Assembly: GCF_014639255.1 (NCBI RefSeq)
Contig: NZ_BMFV01000004.1
Span: forward strand, 62,001-126,000
Source: Pullulanibacillus pueri
GTDB taxonomy: Bacteria; Bacillota; Bacilli; Bacillales; Sporolactobacillaceae
Reading direction: 5' to 3'
DNA length: 64,000 nt
In this document: piece after piece, positions 8,152 through 16,978 of the stretch
Layout of the letters: the number at the start of each line of letters is the position of its first letter
Numbering within the stretch: the stretch's first letter is position 1
Notes under the pieces: model-generated
Told to the model about the DNA's origin: nothing
Database searches by the model: none
Seen by the model: the letters and a program-made list of their open reading frames with translations, nothing else
Position numbers and translations under genes: made by a program

Positions 8152-9258
8152 TCATGATTTAACTTCCGCTTTGATAATGGCTGTCAAGGTCTCTATTCCA
8201 CCAAGACCCTGTTTTTTTGTCATGTTTGCGATGAGGTTTTGTGTTTCGTTGTGCAGTTTGTGGACCGCATTTAAGAAACTTTCTTCCGTCATCTCCTCCT
8301 CCAATAAAACATGAGCATAGCCTGCACGGTTAAAGGATTCAGCATTTAAAAGTTGATCGCCGCGGCTCGAGGATTTCGGCAATGGAATGAGCAACATAGG
8401 TTTCCGCACGGCTAAAAACTCAAAGATCATATTAGAGCCAGCGCGTGAAACGACAAGATCAGTCATGGCTAAAATATCAGGCAAGGCCTCATTGACATAC
8501 TCAAAACGACAATACCCTTCTCTTTTAATGGAGGGGTCATGGTGACCTTTTCCACACAGATGAACGATCTGGAAATCTTTTAAAAGCTGATCCAAGTTTT
8601 CTCGAATCACCAGATTAATAGCTTTTGAGCCAAGACTGCCACCAGCAACGAGTAAAATTGGTTTCGATTCGTTTAATCCACAATAACGTCGACCGCGTTC
8701 AGGATCCCCTTTTAATAAGCTTTCACGAATGATAGGGCCTACTGAAAGTGTTTTGTTCCTTTTAACATAGTCACTTGTTTCAGGAAATGTCGTCAACACT
8801 TTATTAGCAAAGGGTACAGCCATACGATTGGCTAATCCTGGTGTCAGATCAGATTCATGTATGAGCGTAGGGATTCGATTCAACCAGCCACCGATTACTA
8901 CTGGAACAGAAACAAACCCACCTTTTGAAAAAATGACATGTGGCTTCCATCTGTGAATCAAGCGATAGGCCTGTAGCGTTCCTCCCATCACTTTGAAAGG
9001 ATCCGTTACATTTTTCAAGTCTCTATAACGTCGGAATTTTCCTGTTAATATAGGAAAATATATTACCTTCTCTAGAGGCTCAATAAGCTCTCTTTCAATC
9101 CCGTTTTTGGATCCTACATAAGCCACCTGCCATCCTTCGTCAAGAAATTTAGGAATTAAAGCCAGATTGACAGCGACGTGCCCAGTGGAACCGCCGCCTG
9201 TAAAGAGAATGCGGCGTGAACGCGAAGCGGTCATAAACGCTTTAAGCGATTGAGCCAT
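8152..9258 (-). CDS. MurG-like UDP-GlcNAc glycosyltransferase (MurG2 type)
   Basis: 368 residues from the ATG at 9258, which overlaps the upstream phosphatase stop by 17 bases and has GGGGG 5 bases before it; a longer frame to 9324 has no such site. The N-terminus has the MurG glycine loop ILFTGGGSTGHVAVNLAL, then KGGFVSVPVVIGG and a HESDLTPGLANR motif. The C-terminal domain has VAGGSLGSKAIN and the nucleotide-sugar-binding VSRAGSNMIFEFL. MurG moves GlcNAc to lipid I at the inner face of the membrane. Bacilli often carry a second murG-like gene outside the dcw cluster, and this gene's isolated position fits that paralogue. Whether it makes lipid II or a related glycolipid is open. Confidence 0.85.
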   Translation of the reverse strand: MAQSLKAFMTASRSRRILFTGGGSTGHVAVNLALIPKFLDEGWQVAYVGSKNGIERELIEPLEKVIYFPILTGKFRRYRDLKNVTDPFKVMGGTLQAYRLIHRWKPHVIFSKGGFVSVPVVIGGWLNRIPTLIHESDLTPGLANRMAVPFANKVLTTFPETSDYVKRNKTLSVGPIIRESLLKGDPERGRRYCGLNESKPILLVAGGSLGSKAINLVIRENLDQLLKDFQIVHLCGKGHHDPSIKREGYCRFEYVNEALPDILAMTDLVVSRAGSNMIFEFLAVRKPMLLIPLPKSSSRGDQLLNAESFNRAGYAHVLLEEEMTEESFLNAVHKLHNETQNLIANMTKKQGLGGIETLTAIIKAEVKS

Positions 9259-9805
9259 CTCTCTTCCCCCACAATCGTTCGATTTTAGGTGTTGTCTCGC
9301 CAGTATAAGTAAGACAATATACATCTGGATTAGTTAAGGCTTTCCAGGTTTCAAAATTATAGCGGTCATCAAAATGGTTGAGAAGAAGTGAAAGGAGCCC
9401 ACCGTGGGTCACTAAAGCCACCCCTTTTTTGCCTTGTGCAAAAATAAAATTAAGGCACCGAAGCGCTCGCTCAGTCGCTTCCGAAGCCGACTCTCCTCCC
9501 TCATACTTTAAGTCAGGATCTTCATAGGTTTTTCGCAATGCCTCAAACCAATCAGGCATGTTTTTGGAGGATAAAATTCTCTCCCCTAATCGTTTATCAA
9601 TAGTAATCGGAAGCTTCAAAGTTTTAGACAAGGGTAATACTGATTGTTGAGCTCTTAAAAAATGACTGCTCACAATCCATTCAATACCTTTATCCTTCAA
9701 TAGACTTTCAAGTTCATAGCTTTGATCTTGCCCTTGACTTGTCAAAGCGGCATCCAGTTCCTGCCCGGTCGCCTCACAATGACGAATAAGATAAATTCTT
9801 GACAT
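9242..9805 (-). CDS. Histidine phosphatase family protein
   Basis: 187 residues starting LIRHCEATG, where the phospho-accepting histidine sits in an R-H-C-E variant of the R-H-G-E motif. The second catalytic histidine is in LVTHGGLL at about residue 136. The C-terminus (HFDDRYNFETWKAL) closely resembles that of a second histidine phosphatase at 59016-59588, so the two look like paralogues. The gene overlaps the MurG-like gene and the two are probably translated together. The substrate is unknown; candidates are small phosphorylated metabolites or phosphoproteins. Confidence 0.86.
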   Translation of the reverse strand: MSRIYLIRHCEATGQELDAALTSQGQDQSYELESLLKDKGIEWIVSSHFLRAQQSVLPLSKTLKLPITIDKRLGERILSSKNMPDWFEALRKTYEDPDLKYEGGESASEATERALRCLNFIFAQGKKGVALVTHGGLLSLLLNHFDDRYNFETWKALTNPDVYCLTYTGETTPKIERLWGKRDGSIA

Positions 9806-9848
9806 AAATATCCTCCCTCTTAAGTTTCAACTCACATCGGTTGTCGCT

Positions 9849-10456
9849 ATTGATAGAGATTGTGACGTAACTACAAGAAGATTAATGACGGGTTAATAGT
9901 GTGGATTTCCGCTCCAGGTCGCTCGCTTTCCACGGGCACGGCCTCAGCTAACTTGGGATTGATTATTTGTTTCCCAAGTGGATCTTCGGACTCGTGCTAG
10001 TCCCGTAGGACTCTAGTTTAGGCATCCGTGAGTCAGCGACGCTGAGGAACACACAATGTTTAAGTGTTTCGAATCTCGCGCCTTACGCTCCAAACCACTT
10101 GATTGCTAGAGATGTTTTTTGATAGGAAGACCAGACATCTTTGCTTTTTTTCTCAAGGTGATATTAGCTAGGTGCAACTTAAATAAGATCATCTTAACTA
10201 GCGAAGGAAATACACGTAGACTCAAAAAATCGTAAAAATCACGATTTTTCTGCGATGATTATTCTCCTAGTCGACTTCCTTAGTCCTGCGGGAGCAGAGG
10301 CCTAGGTGAGACCCCTATCTTACCCCAAAAAACAAAAAGCGTTTTTCGGCGACCCCGGTATTTCGCGGAGCGTGAGGAGGCTCACCAGCCGCCCGCGGAA
10401 AGCGGAGTGTATTTCCGTAGCGGTGATTTATGATTTACGTCGCAATTTACTTCAAT
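9849..10456 (+). repeat. MITE-like non-coding element with terminal inverted repeats, copy 1
   Basis: This 608-base, GC-richer, gene-free element fills most of the gap between the phosphatase and the MFS gene. Its ends form an imperfect inverted repeat of about 22 bases around the core ATTGCGACGTAA (left end here ATTGTGACGTAA). Inside are long stretches shared with the copy at 63436-63880 in the same order, including CGCTCCAGGTCGCTCGCTTT near the left and GCTCACCAGCCGCCCGCGGA near the right. Relative to that copy it carries insertions at about 10008-10075, 10225-10285 and 10315-10360. No open frame or transposase is present. No clear target duplication was found. Confidence 0.75.
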
Positions 10457-10496
10457 CCCTGAATTATTGAACGTGAAAACATCGTCTAAAGCACGT

Positions 10497-11696
10497 TTAT
10501 GATGCTCCTTTTTTAAAAGCGGGATAAGTTGAAATGTGCTTGAGCCGGGCAACGATTACGATGCTGATCACTAGTGCAATGAGAAAAACAAAAATAATGA
10601 GAAATCCTGTTGCTAAACCCAATAGCGTAGAAATAGCGCCGATTAACCAATTGACGCAGAAGGTACCAATACTGGCTGAAGTAAAAAGCATGCCTAAGAC
10701 TCGACCTGAATGCTCAGGAAACATTGAACTTGCCATTGCGGCAATCGTTGGGAAGATCACTGCAAAAGCAAATCCGGCGAGCCAGAAGAAAGTATGGAAA
10801 TAAGGACCTCCAAAAATGGCCAAGCTTAAAAAAAGAATAGCCACCAGTGCACTCATCAAAATAGCGGAGACATTCCCCACCTTATTCACCCATAGGGGTG
10901 CAGATAAACGTCCGATGGTAAAAGCCAAATAGAACCCGGAAAGGTAGGCTGAACTATGCCCGACAGTTAATCCTTTGATACGCATAAGGAAGGTCGGAAG
11001 CCAGGCAGCGATCGTCATTTCCGCCATGACATAAGTGACTATACAACCAAGAAAAGCATAGAGTAAAGGTGAGCGAAATAACCCTCGATCATTTGGCTTC
11101 AGAGCCTCACCCGCTGGTTTAGTTTTTGGCATCCTTAGCAACAAAGACCGCTTCCTAACTAGTGCAACCACTAAAATAACGAGAACGGCAAATAACAACA
11201 ATCCATACACCCATCGCCAATTTCCAAAGGTACTAATTAACCCTGCGGCCACAAGGGGAAACAGACATGCACCTAATCCATAGACACCATGTAACCAATT
11301 GAAATAACGCGCTTGCCCTTCCTGGGTTTTCTCCATCGCTGGCACGACATCATTTGCTGCAATTTCTAGAAACCCTGCTCCTAGCCCTAAAAAGAAAAAG
11401 GCAGGTAACAGCATAAAATAGGAAGAACCTGTGACAATCACTATGGTACCTATCGCCATTCCTGTCGCCCCGAGAATCATGACCAGACGCATTCCTAAGC
11501 GCCCAATCACCCATCCACAACAGAATGTCCCAAGCATATACCCGCAGCTGTCAAATAAAAAAATATTACCTATTTGCAAATACGTAAGGTGCCAGTCTGC
11601 CTGCATAAAGGGTGCAGAGATACCTCGAAGCATTTCAAAGGCTCCAAATAAGAGCATAGTAAATAGAGCTAAAAGAAAAGGCAGTCTTATTTTCAT
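10497..11696 (-). CDS. MFS transporter (FHS/GlcP-like)
   Basis: 399 residues with twelve predicted hydrophobic helices and the A-loop variant GWVIGRLGMRLVM after helix 2. The overall plan, with SAPFMQADWHLTYLQIGNIF in the first loop and GLGAGFLEIAANDVV in helix 4, resembles the FHS family of sugar/proton symporters such as Bacillus GlcP. It lies in the cytoplasmic membrane. Substrate not determined; a sugar is a reasonable guess and drug efflux the alternative. It is flanked downstream by repeat copy 1 and appears monocistronic or paired with the nucleotidyltransferase 40 bases upstream. Confidence 0.82.
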   Translation of the reverse strand: MKIRLPFLLALFTMLLFGAFEMLRGISAPFMQADWHLTYLQIGNIFLFDSCGYMLGTFCCGWVIGRLGMRLVMILGATGMAIGTIVIVTGSSYFMLLPAFFFLGLGAGFLEIAANDVVPAMEKTQEGQARYFNWLHGVYGLGACLFPLVAAGLISTFGNWRWVYGLLLFAVLVILVVALVRKRSLLLRMPKTKPAGEALKPNDRGLFRSPLLYAFLGCIVTYVMAEMTIAAWLPTFLMRIKGLTVGHSSAYLSGFYLAFTIGRLSAPLWVNKVGNVSAILMSALVAILFLSLAIFGGPYFHTFFWLAGFAFAVIFPTIAAMASSMFPEHSGRVLGMLFTSASIGTFCVNWLIGAISTLLGLATGFLIIFVFLIALVISIVIVARLKHISTYPAFKKGAS

Positions 11697-11737
11697 GAGT
11701 CAGGGTCCCTCTTTTCTCTGTCGTCATCACTTTGATT

Positions 11738-12283
11738 TTATGTCATCATTCGTAATCGTGGCCAGCGGTCCAGCCAGCGCTTTTTACGGATACGATCCAT
11801 AAATAAAGTTTCATCTCCACGCTTTGGACTAGGTCTTAATTTAAGCTGGACAAGATCTTGGATGCCATAAGGAGCTAGAAGTTCGAGGTTATCCTCTTCA
11901 TTAAGTCTAGCACCTATGGCTGTCGCGGTTTCTGGCCAATAACTCATTGCATCGCCAACATTTTTATAGGGAGGATCCCCATTGCGGATATGCATTCGAG
12001 CTTGATTTCTCACTTCCCAATGAATTGATGGCTTTCTCTCTTTAAGCGTCGTCTCAATCAGTTTCTCCCCTCTTATATCTTGATATGGATCAAAATAAAT
12101 GACATCAACATCATTTAAAGGGGTTTCATTTTCATACTGGTGCAACGCATCCCAAACTAGATTTCGGATTGCACCTGCAGCCACCCAGACAGAAGGGATA
12201 TTTAAACGCTGAATCTCTTTTAAAATCTGCATTCTGTATGTACTACTCTTTATAAGTTCAATTAATTGTTGTTGGGTCATCAT
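11738..12283 (-). CDS. Nucleotidyltransferase family protein (DUF925/COG3575)
   Basis: 181 residues. The segment VAAGAIRNLVWDAL followed by LNDVDVIYFD carries the G-[A/S]-x(n)-D-[V/I]-D pattern of the nucleotidyltransferase fold, with the metal-binding aspartates at about residues 58-60. GIQDLVQLKLRPSP and the C-terminal RIRKKRWLDRWPRL are typical of PF06042 proteins. Length matches the family. The substrate is unknown. The ribosome binding site is AAAGGAATT before the first of two ATG codons. Confidence 0.85.
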   Translation of the reverse strand: MMTQQQLIELIKSSTYRMQILKEIQRLNIPSVWVAAGAIRNLVWDALHQYENETPLNDVDVIYFDPYQDIRGEKLIETTLKERKPSIHWEVRNQARMHIRNGDPPYKNVGDAMSYWPETATAIGARLNEEDNLELLAPYGIQDLVQLKLRPSPKRGDETLFMDRIRKKRWLDRWPRLRMMT

Positions 12284-12400
12284 TTTTCATAATTCCTTTT
12301 TAAGTGATAAAAAGATTAGTTCAACCATACCATGAGAGGGATAAGAGATAAAGTGAAATTTCAGGCAACAAGAACTAATTCTTTGCTATTTCTTTACTCG

Positions 12401-12525
12401 CAATTAGAAAACTTGGTTTATACGTTACTGGCTACGCTAACCACTGCCTAATTGCCAGGTTTACGCCTCTTTCCACCATTAAAATTGCACTTATAAGGTC
12501 TTTTCCTCGGTCAGGATCCCAGACG
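12401..12525. repeat. Possible degenerate intergenic repeat, copy B
   Basis: In the 319-base gap between 12284 and 12602 this stretch repeats, in order, the motifs TTAGAAAACT, TTATACG, TTTACGCCT, CCATTAAAATT and CTTATAAG seen at 6783-6925. Middle sections have diverged or been lost. No gene is visible. Besides this repeat and the terminator at its end the gap holds nothing I can identify. Confidence 0.3.
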
Positions 12526-12576
12526 CTATTAGAAAAACGGAAAAAGGGTGAATCCAGAATATTATGCTTCCCCATT

Positions 12577-12611
12577 AAAAAGGACAATAATCACAAAAAA
12601 GATTATTGTCC
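12577..12611 (-). terminator. Rho-independent terminator of the NUDIX gene
   Basis: An 11-base perfect stem (GGACAATAATC with GATTATTGTCC, plus-strand 12582-12592 and 12601-12611) followed on the minus strand by five U residues. The gene's TAA stop (12605-12603) lies inside the stem. Confidence 0.85.
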
Positions 12612-13076
12612 CCTCGGTTCGCGAGTCCGTTCTCTCATCATTTTTAATTTGTGCTGAAACAACACATCTTTTATTTGCGGCATAAGCTCAAAGGGCAATT
12701 GCATGGCATCAAAAAAAGTTGATGGTGTGGTGTTTTCTGATGGGGAATCAATCCATTCATGTTCTTTTGATACGTACACGATTGAAATAAAATGTGTTCC
12801 TTGACGTTCCTTTTCTAAAGGAAAGAACCGTTTCCCATGAAAAATATCGTACATTTGCAGGGTGTGTAGTTTTAATCCCATGGTCTCGTCTACAAATCGC
12901 CTACACGCATCCTCTTTTGTTTCATTTGATTTTGGGATCCCTCCAGGTAAACACCATCCTAAATATGGGTCTTGTTGTAATAAATAGTTTCCATGACCAT
13001 CAACTACGATGACTGCAACCCCCACTGTATAAGGTGAATGGTTTGCTTTTAAATAATCTGATTTATGATTAGTCAA
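12603..13076 (-). CDS. NUDIX domain protein with a degenerate box
   Basis: 157 residues from a TTG start with AAGGCGG 8 bases upstream. The NUDIX region reads G-G-I-P-K-S-N-E then R-F-V-D-E-T-M-G-L. Compared with G-x5-E-x7-REUxEExGU, the first E of RE is F and the last E of EE is T, so part of the metal-binding set is missing. The C-terminal tail (YVSKEHEWIDSPSENTTPSTFFDAMQLP, outline only) matches NUDIX proteins acting on nucleotides. It may be a weak hydrolase, a binding protein, or an enzyme with altered metal use. A strong terminator ends it; the quinone reductase gene lies upstream. Confidence 0.75.
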   Translation of the reverse strand: MTNHKSDYLKANHSPYTVGVAVIVVDGHGNYLLQQDPYLGWCLPGGIPKSNETKEDACRRFVDETMGLKLHTLQMYDIFHGKRFFPLEKERQGTHFISIVYVSKEHEWIDSPSENTTPSTFFDAMQLPFELMPQIKDVLFQHKLKMMRERTREPRGQ

Positions 13077-13109
13077 GTCGATCGCCGCCTTATGACTCGT
13101 CTGACTATC

Positions 13110-14099
13110 TTAATGAGTGGTCATACTGAGTACAATCTTACCAATATTTTTGTTTGCTTCCATATATTCATGTGCCTCTTTGACCTTTTCAATCGGAAAA
13201 ACACGATCGACAACAGGTGTAATCTTTCCAGCTTTAAAAAGAGGGAGAGCCCAAATTGCGAATTCATCAGTCAAACGTTCCTTATACTCTAAACTTCTGG
13301 AACGAAGAGTTGTCCCTGTTACAGTTGCCCGCTTTGCCATCAAACGTCCCAGATGGAATGTGTTAATTTTCGCTCCACCTAGTGTGCTTATCAAAACATG
13401 ACGCCCGTCCATCGCGATGACTTTCTCATTTTTTTCCCAATAAGAAGCGCCAATAAAATCTAATATCACATCTATTGAATTCGCCCCATAGTTCGCTTCA
13501 ATGACTTTATCGAAGGCATCGGTTTTATAATTAATCGCGAGATCCGCCCCAAAATGTCGGCAGGCCTCCAATTTTCCCTCAGAACCAGCCGTTGCGACCA
13601 CTTCCGCACCCGCTTGTTTTGCCAATTGAATGGCTGCCGTTCCAACGCCGCTTGCTCCAGCATGAATGAGCACTCTTTCGCCCTTTTGCAAGCGTCCGAC
13701 CCAAAATAATGTTTGATAGGCGGTTAAAAAAACCTCTGGAATAGCTGCAGCTGTTGTAAAGGCCATATTATCCGGCAATTCCATTGCCATACTCTCTGGA
13801 ATTACTGCATATTCAGCATATCCACCGCCACCAAGTAAGCCGAAGACTCGGTCGCCTTCCTTCCATTTTGTGACTCTATCTCCTACTTTTTCAACAATCC
13901 CTGCAAGCTCTAAGCCCATCAGAGGGCTAGCATCTGCAGGTGATGGATAGTGCCCTTCTCTTTGGGCTATATCTGCACGATTAACTGCCGTTGCTTGGAC
14001 TTTAATTAAAAGCTCATGGCTTTGAGGTTGGGGTTGTTCATAGTCCCCTATGTATAATTGATCAGCTTGACCATAATTTTTTATTAAAACTGCCTTCAT
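13110..14099 (-). CDS. NAD(P)H:quinone oxidoreductase (zinc-free MDR family, PIG3-like)
   Basis: 329 residues from the ATG at 14099, preceded by GGGGGA; an upstream GTG at 14120 is less likely. It has the catalytic-domain start AVNRADIAQREGHYP, the cofactor motif GASGVGTAAIQLAKQAGAEV at about residues 145-165, and no zinc-ligand cysteines, as in the quinone reductase branch (PIG3/QorB). It should reduce quinones or other enone compounds with NADPH in the cytoplasm. Length matches the family. It is separate from its neighbours and ends just before the NUDIX start. Confidence 0.9.
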   Translation of the reverse strand: MKAVLIKNYGQADQLYIGDYEQPQPQSHELLIKVQATAVNRADIAQREGHYPSPADASPLMGLELAGIVEKVGDRVTKWKEGDRVFGLLGGGGYAEYAVIPESMAMELPDNMAFTTAAAIPEVFLTAYQTLFWVGRLQKGERVLIHAGASGVGTAAIQLAKQAGAEVVATAGSEGKLEACRHFGADLAINYKTDAFDKVIEANYGANSIDVILDFIGASYWEKNEKVIAMDGRHVLISTLGGAKINTFHLGRLMAKRATVTGTTLRSRSLEYKERLTDEFAIWALPLFKAGKITPVVDRVFPIEKVKEAHEYMEANKNIGKIVLSMTTH

Positions 14100-14217
14100 T
14101 TTTGTTCCCCCAGTGCTCACATAAGGTAATTATTGAATACTCCAAGCATATCACATTAAAAATAAGAAACTCTAGTCTCAGTATCTCACTTTCTAAGACA
14201 GTTTAACCCTAGATGCT

Positions 14218-15205
14218 TCACAGCAAACGGAGTGTTTGGGTCTGACTATCGAGTTCCACTTGCATACCGATAGGAAGGGTCAACATAGGATGGGTATGCG
14301 CACAATCAAATTCAGTGAGGACGGGGAAAGGCACTTTGCCCATAACTTCTTGAAGAATCTCCGAAGGTGTTCGCCCGGTTCCCTGATCATCAAACCCTGC
14401 ATGTTTACCAAGAATGAGTCCACCTATCCGGTCAAAAATACCGTTAACTTTAAGCAGTGAAAAGTTTTTTTCGACAATGCTCGCTGTCTTATCCGCATCC
14501 TCAACCATTAGGATATCGCCAGGTTTGATATCGGGAAGATAATCACTCCCCCATATTCCTTTCATCGTGTTCAAGTTCCCTGCAATTAATCGACCGCTTA
14601 CTTTTCCTCCATGAAGCGTTACCCAATGATTTTCTATGCGACCCTTGGCTCTTGTTTGTTTTTCCCATTCAAGATACTCTTCTGTCCAAAAAGGTGGGAT
14701 ATTGTAGGTATAAGGATATACAGTATCCGCTACCAAGAGGTCATGAAAGCTTTGGTACGTCATCTCGTTATAGGGTGCCCATTCCCCAAATGAGGCGACC
14801 AGTGCAGGTCCATAAAAGGTCGTGATCCCTGTCCTTTGCATAAAGCGCCATCAGAATAGCAGTCACATCAGAAAATCCAATGACAATTTTCGGATCCTTT
14901 TTAAAGGCGTCATAATCAATATACGGCACCAGGGCATTAGAATTGGAGCCTCCAATTGTACTCATAATACAGCGAACCTCTGGATCTCGAATGAGAGCGT
15001 TAAGTTCCTCCGCTCTTTGTTGAATCGAACCTGAACGATAGCCATCCTGCTGACCTGTAAGACGTCCTGGTTTTAAACGAAAACCTTTGCCCTCAAGAAA
15101 TGCCTTGGCCTGTCGCAGCCGTTTAGGGCAGAAAGCAGTAATCGGTGTTGAGGGAGAAAAAAAGCCAATCATTTCTCCCTTTTTAAGTTTTAGTGTTTCT
15201 ATCAT
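14218..15205 (-). pseudogene. MccF-like S66 peptidase, split by a one-base frameshift
   Basis: Two overlapping frames give one protein of the LD-carboxypeptidase/MccF family. The first begins at the ATG at 15205 (AAGGACAAGG upstream) and includes the nucleophile region GGSNSN at residues 85-90. The second carries YGPALVASFGEW, the VEDAD glutamate and the LGKHAG histidine. At LYAK the frame must shift by one; removing one C of the pair at 14833-14834 restores ALYAKTGITTFYGP. All catalytic residues survive, so the break is recent, a phase-variable site is unlikely (no long homopolymer), or it is a sequencing error. Intact relatives cleave muropeptides or microcin C-type compounds. Confidence 0.8.
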
Positions 15206-15301
15206 ACCTTGTCCTTTCCATCCTTCATTTGCATCATTTAGAAAATCCAGATGATACCACAACAGTTTTTATTCTTTAAAAACACCTATAAGAAATTCAC
15301 C

Positions 15302-16033
15302 TTATGGGTTCATTTTTGCAAACCGTTGATCGAGTTCTTGACGTGAAGCCAGTCTCGCTTCTTCTGCTGTTCCGTAGCCGATTTCTGTTTTCCCCTTTTT
15401 GATTTCTTCCATAATAGTATCTGCAAAGTCATTCACGGGCGCCCCAAAGGTATGCAAGCCAGGACCGCCCAAATCTGTATTGACTGCTGGTGGGATGACC
15501 TCTATGACTTCAATCCCCTTTTTAGCCACTTGATGTCTTAACGTTAGTGTAAATGAATGAAAAGCCGCCTTTGTTGCGCAATAGATAGGGGCAAGTGCAG
15601 TGGGAGCAAAAGCGAGCCCTGAGGTCACATTAATTATCGTTGCATGCTGCTGTTTTTTTAATTGATCTAGTAATAATGTGGTCAAGTGAACAGGTGCTTC
15701 AAAGTTAATCGCAATCTCTTGCTGCCGTTCTCTCCACTCTTCATGATCTGCCAGCTCAACTCTTCGCTGAATCCCCGCATTATTCACAAGTACATTGACT
15801 TGAGGAAAATGGTCTTGGACCCATTTCACTAAAGCCACTCGCTCATCTTCAACTGCGATGTCAACCACACGTGTGTTGAGTTGAGGGTACTTTGCTTTTG
15901 CCTCATTCAACTTACTCGCTCTTCGTCCACATATAATCACTTCATTACCCAACGCAAGAAATCGTTCAGCAAAAGCAAAGCCAATACCACTCGCCCCACC
16001 CGTGATAAGAATAGTGTTCCCTGACGTTTTCAT
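15302..16033 (-). CDS. Short-chain dehydrogenase/reductase (DltE-like)
   Basis: 243 residues with the classical SDR features: cofactor loop TGGASGIG at about residues 11-18, NNAG at about 86-89, catalytic serine in NVTSGLAF at about 138, and YCATK at about 152-156. The opening ILITGGASGIGFAFAERF and EVIICGRR resemble the DltE branch of Bacillus (COG3967), which is linked by name but not by proven function to D-alanylation. It should use NAD(P)H on a carbonyl or alcohol. It lies 69 bases after the alpha/beta hydrolase and may share its transcript. Confidence 0.88.
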   Translation of the reverse strand: MKTSGNTILITGGASGIGFAFAERFLALGNEVIICGRRASKLNEAKAKYPQLNTRVVDIAVEDERVALVKWVQDHFPQVNVLVNNAGIQRRVELADHEEWRERQQEIAINFEAPVHLTTLLLDQLKKQQHATIINVTSGLAFAPTALAPIYCATKAAFHSFTLTLRHQVAKKGIEVIEVIPPAVNTDLGGPGLHTFGAPVNDFADTIMEEIKKGKTEIGYGTAEEARLASRQELDQRFAKMNP

Positions 16034-16101
16034 ATAGAGTCTCCTTTTTAAATAATAGAATTTTAGTGATAGTTTTTGACATCTATTTTTTAAAAGCTTA
16101 A

Positions 16102-16953
16102 TTAATATCGTTCTATAAATGACGCGAGAGCAGCTTGGAAAAGCACTGGCTCTTCAGCAAAGGGATAATGATTACTTTTTTCGAAAATATGAAGCTCAGA
16201 ATGAGGGATTCCTCGGTAGATTGTCTGCGAACAGCTTGCAGGACATTGGACATCATACTTACCACACGCAATCCAAGTTGGCACGTCGATATGTGATAAT
16301 TGATCGATGACATCAAATTTATGAATCTCTTGATGTGAGAAATAGTTTAGTCTATCCACTGCGGTTTTTTTATGAATGGTTGGTGGGAAAACAGCGTCAT
16401 ACAACCTTTGATCATAAAGTGATAGTGCCTTGCGCTCTTTTCCTAATGCCGTACGAACCCCTTCAGGAGTGTTAATATCTTGAATTTGATTTAAGAGCTC
16501 TTGCATCTTTGCAAATTGTGGATGATCCTGTCGATAGATACAACCATCCGCAAACATATAATCTTTAGAAGCGGCAGTACCCACAAGAAAAAGCTGGTGT
16601 AAGGATGATCTGGAGGAAAGCCCATAGACAAGACCCACCATCCCCCCTGTAGAATGTCCAGCAAATGACCAAGACGAAAAGCCTAAGGTTTCTCTGATTG
16701 CTTCCAAATCTTTTACTGTTTCCGTAAAGCCAATATCCTCACCCTTTTGAATAGGGGTACTTTTTCCTGTCCCTCTCAAATTTACGAGGTAAACAGAAAA
16801 ATGCGGAGTAAAAGCGTCAGCAAAAAGGTCCCCTGTTGCATTGAAATCAGAGTAATAATGGGTTACACAAAGGGGTATGCCCTTTCCCTTTTGAAAATAC
16901 TCAAATGTTCCTCGTGCTGTTTTGAGAACAGCTTGCTTCCATCCTTTTTCCAT
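16102..16953 (-). CDS. Alpha/beta hydrolase (proline iminopeptidase-like)
   Basis: 283 residues from the third of three close ATG codons (16953), the one with GGAG at 9 bases; the first in-frame ATG is at 16968. The nucleophile elbow is GHSTGG at about residue 98, the acid lies in CGKYDVQCP near 230 and the histidine in SNHYPFAEEP near 263. An oxyanion segment (HYYSDFNATG) occurs early. The fold suits cleavage of esters, amides or short peptides in the cytoplasm. It lies 25 bases after the NUDIX gene, probably in one operon with GNAT-NUDIX-hydrolase-SDR. Confidence 0.85.
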   Translation of the reverse strand: MEKGWKQAVLKTARGTFEYFQKGKGIPLCVTHYYSDFNATGDLFADAFTPHFSVYLVNLRGTGKSTPIQKGEDIGFTETVKDLEAIRETLGFSSWSFAGHSTGGMVGLVYGLSSRSSLHQLFLVGTAASKDYMFADGCIYRQDHPQFAKMQELLNQIQDINTPEGVRTALGKERKALSLYDQRLYDAVFPPTIHKKTAVDRLNYFSHQEIHKFDVIDQLSHIDVPTWIACGKYDVQCPASCSQTIYRGIPHSELHIFEKSNHYPFAEEPVLFQAALASFIERY

Positions 16954-16978
16954 AGACATGGTCTCCATTCTGCTGAAG

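Noticed and set aside
9900..10450. Possible CRISPR or tandem repeat array
   Set aside because: No regularly spaced direct repeats; the similarity is to other dispersed copies of one element with inverted ends.
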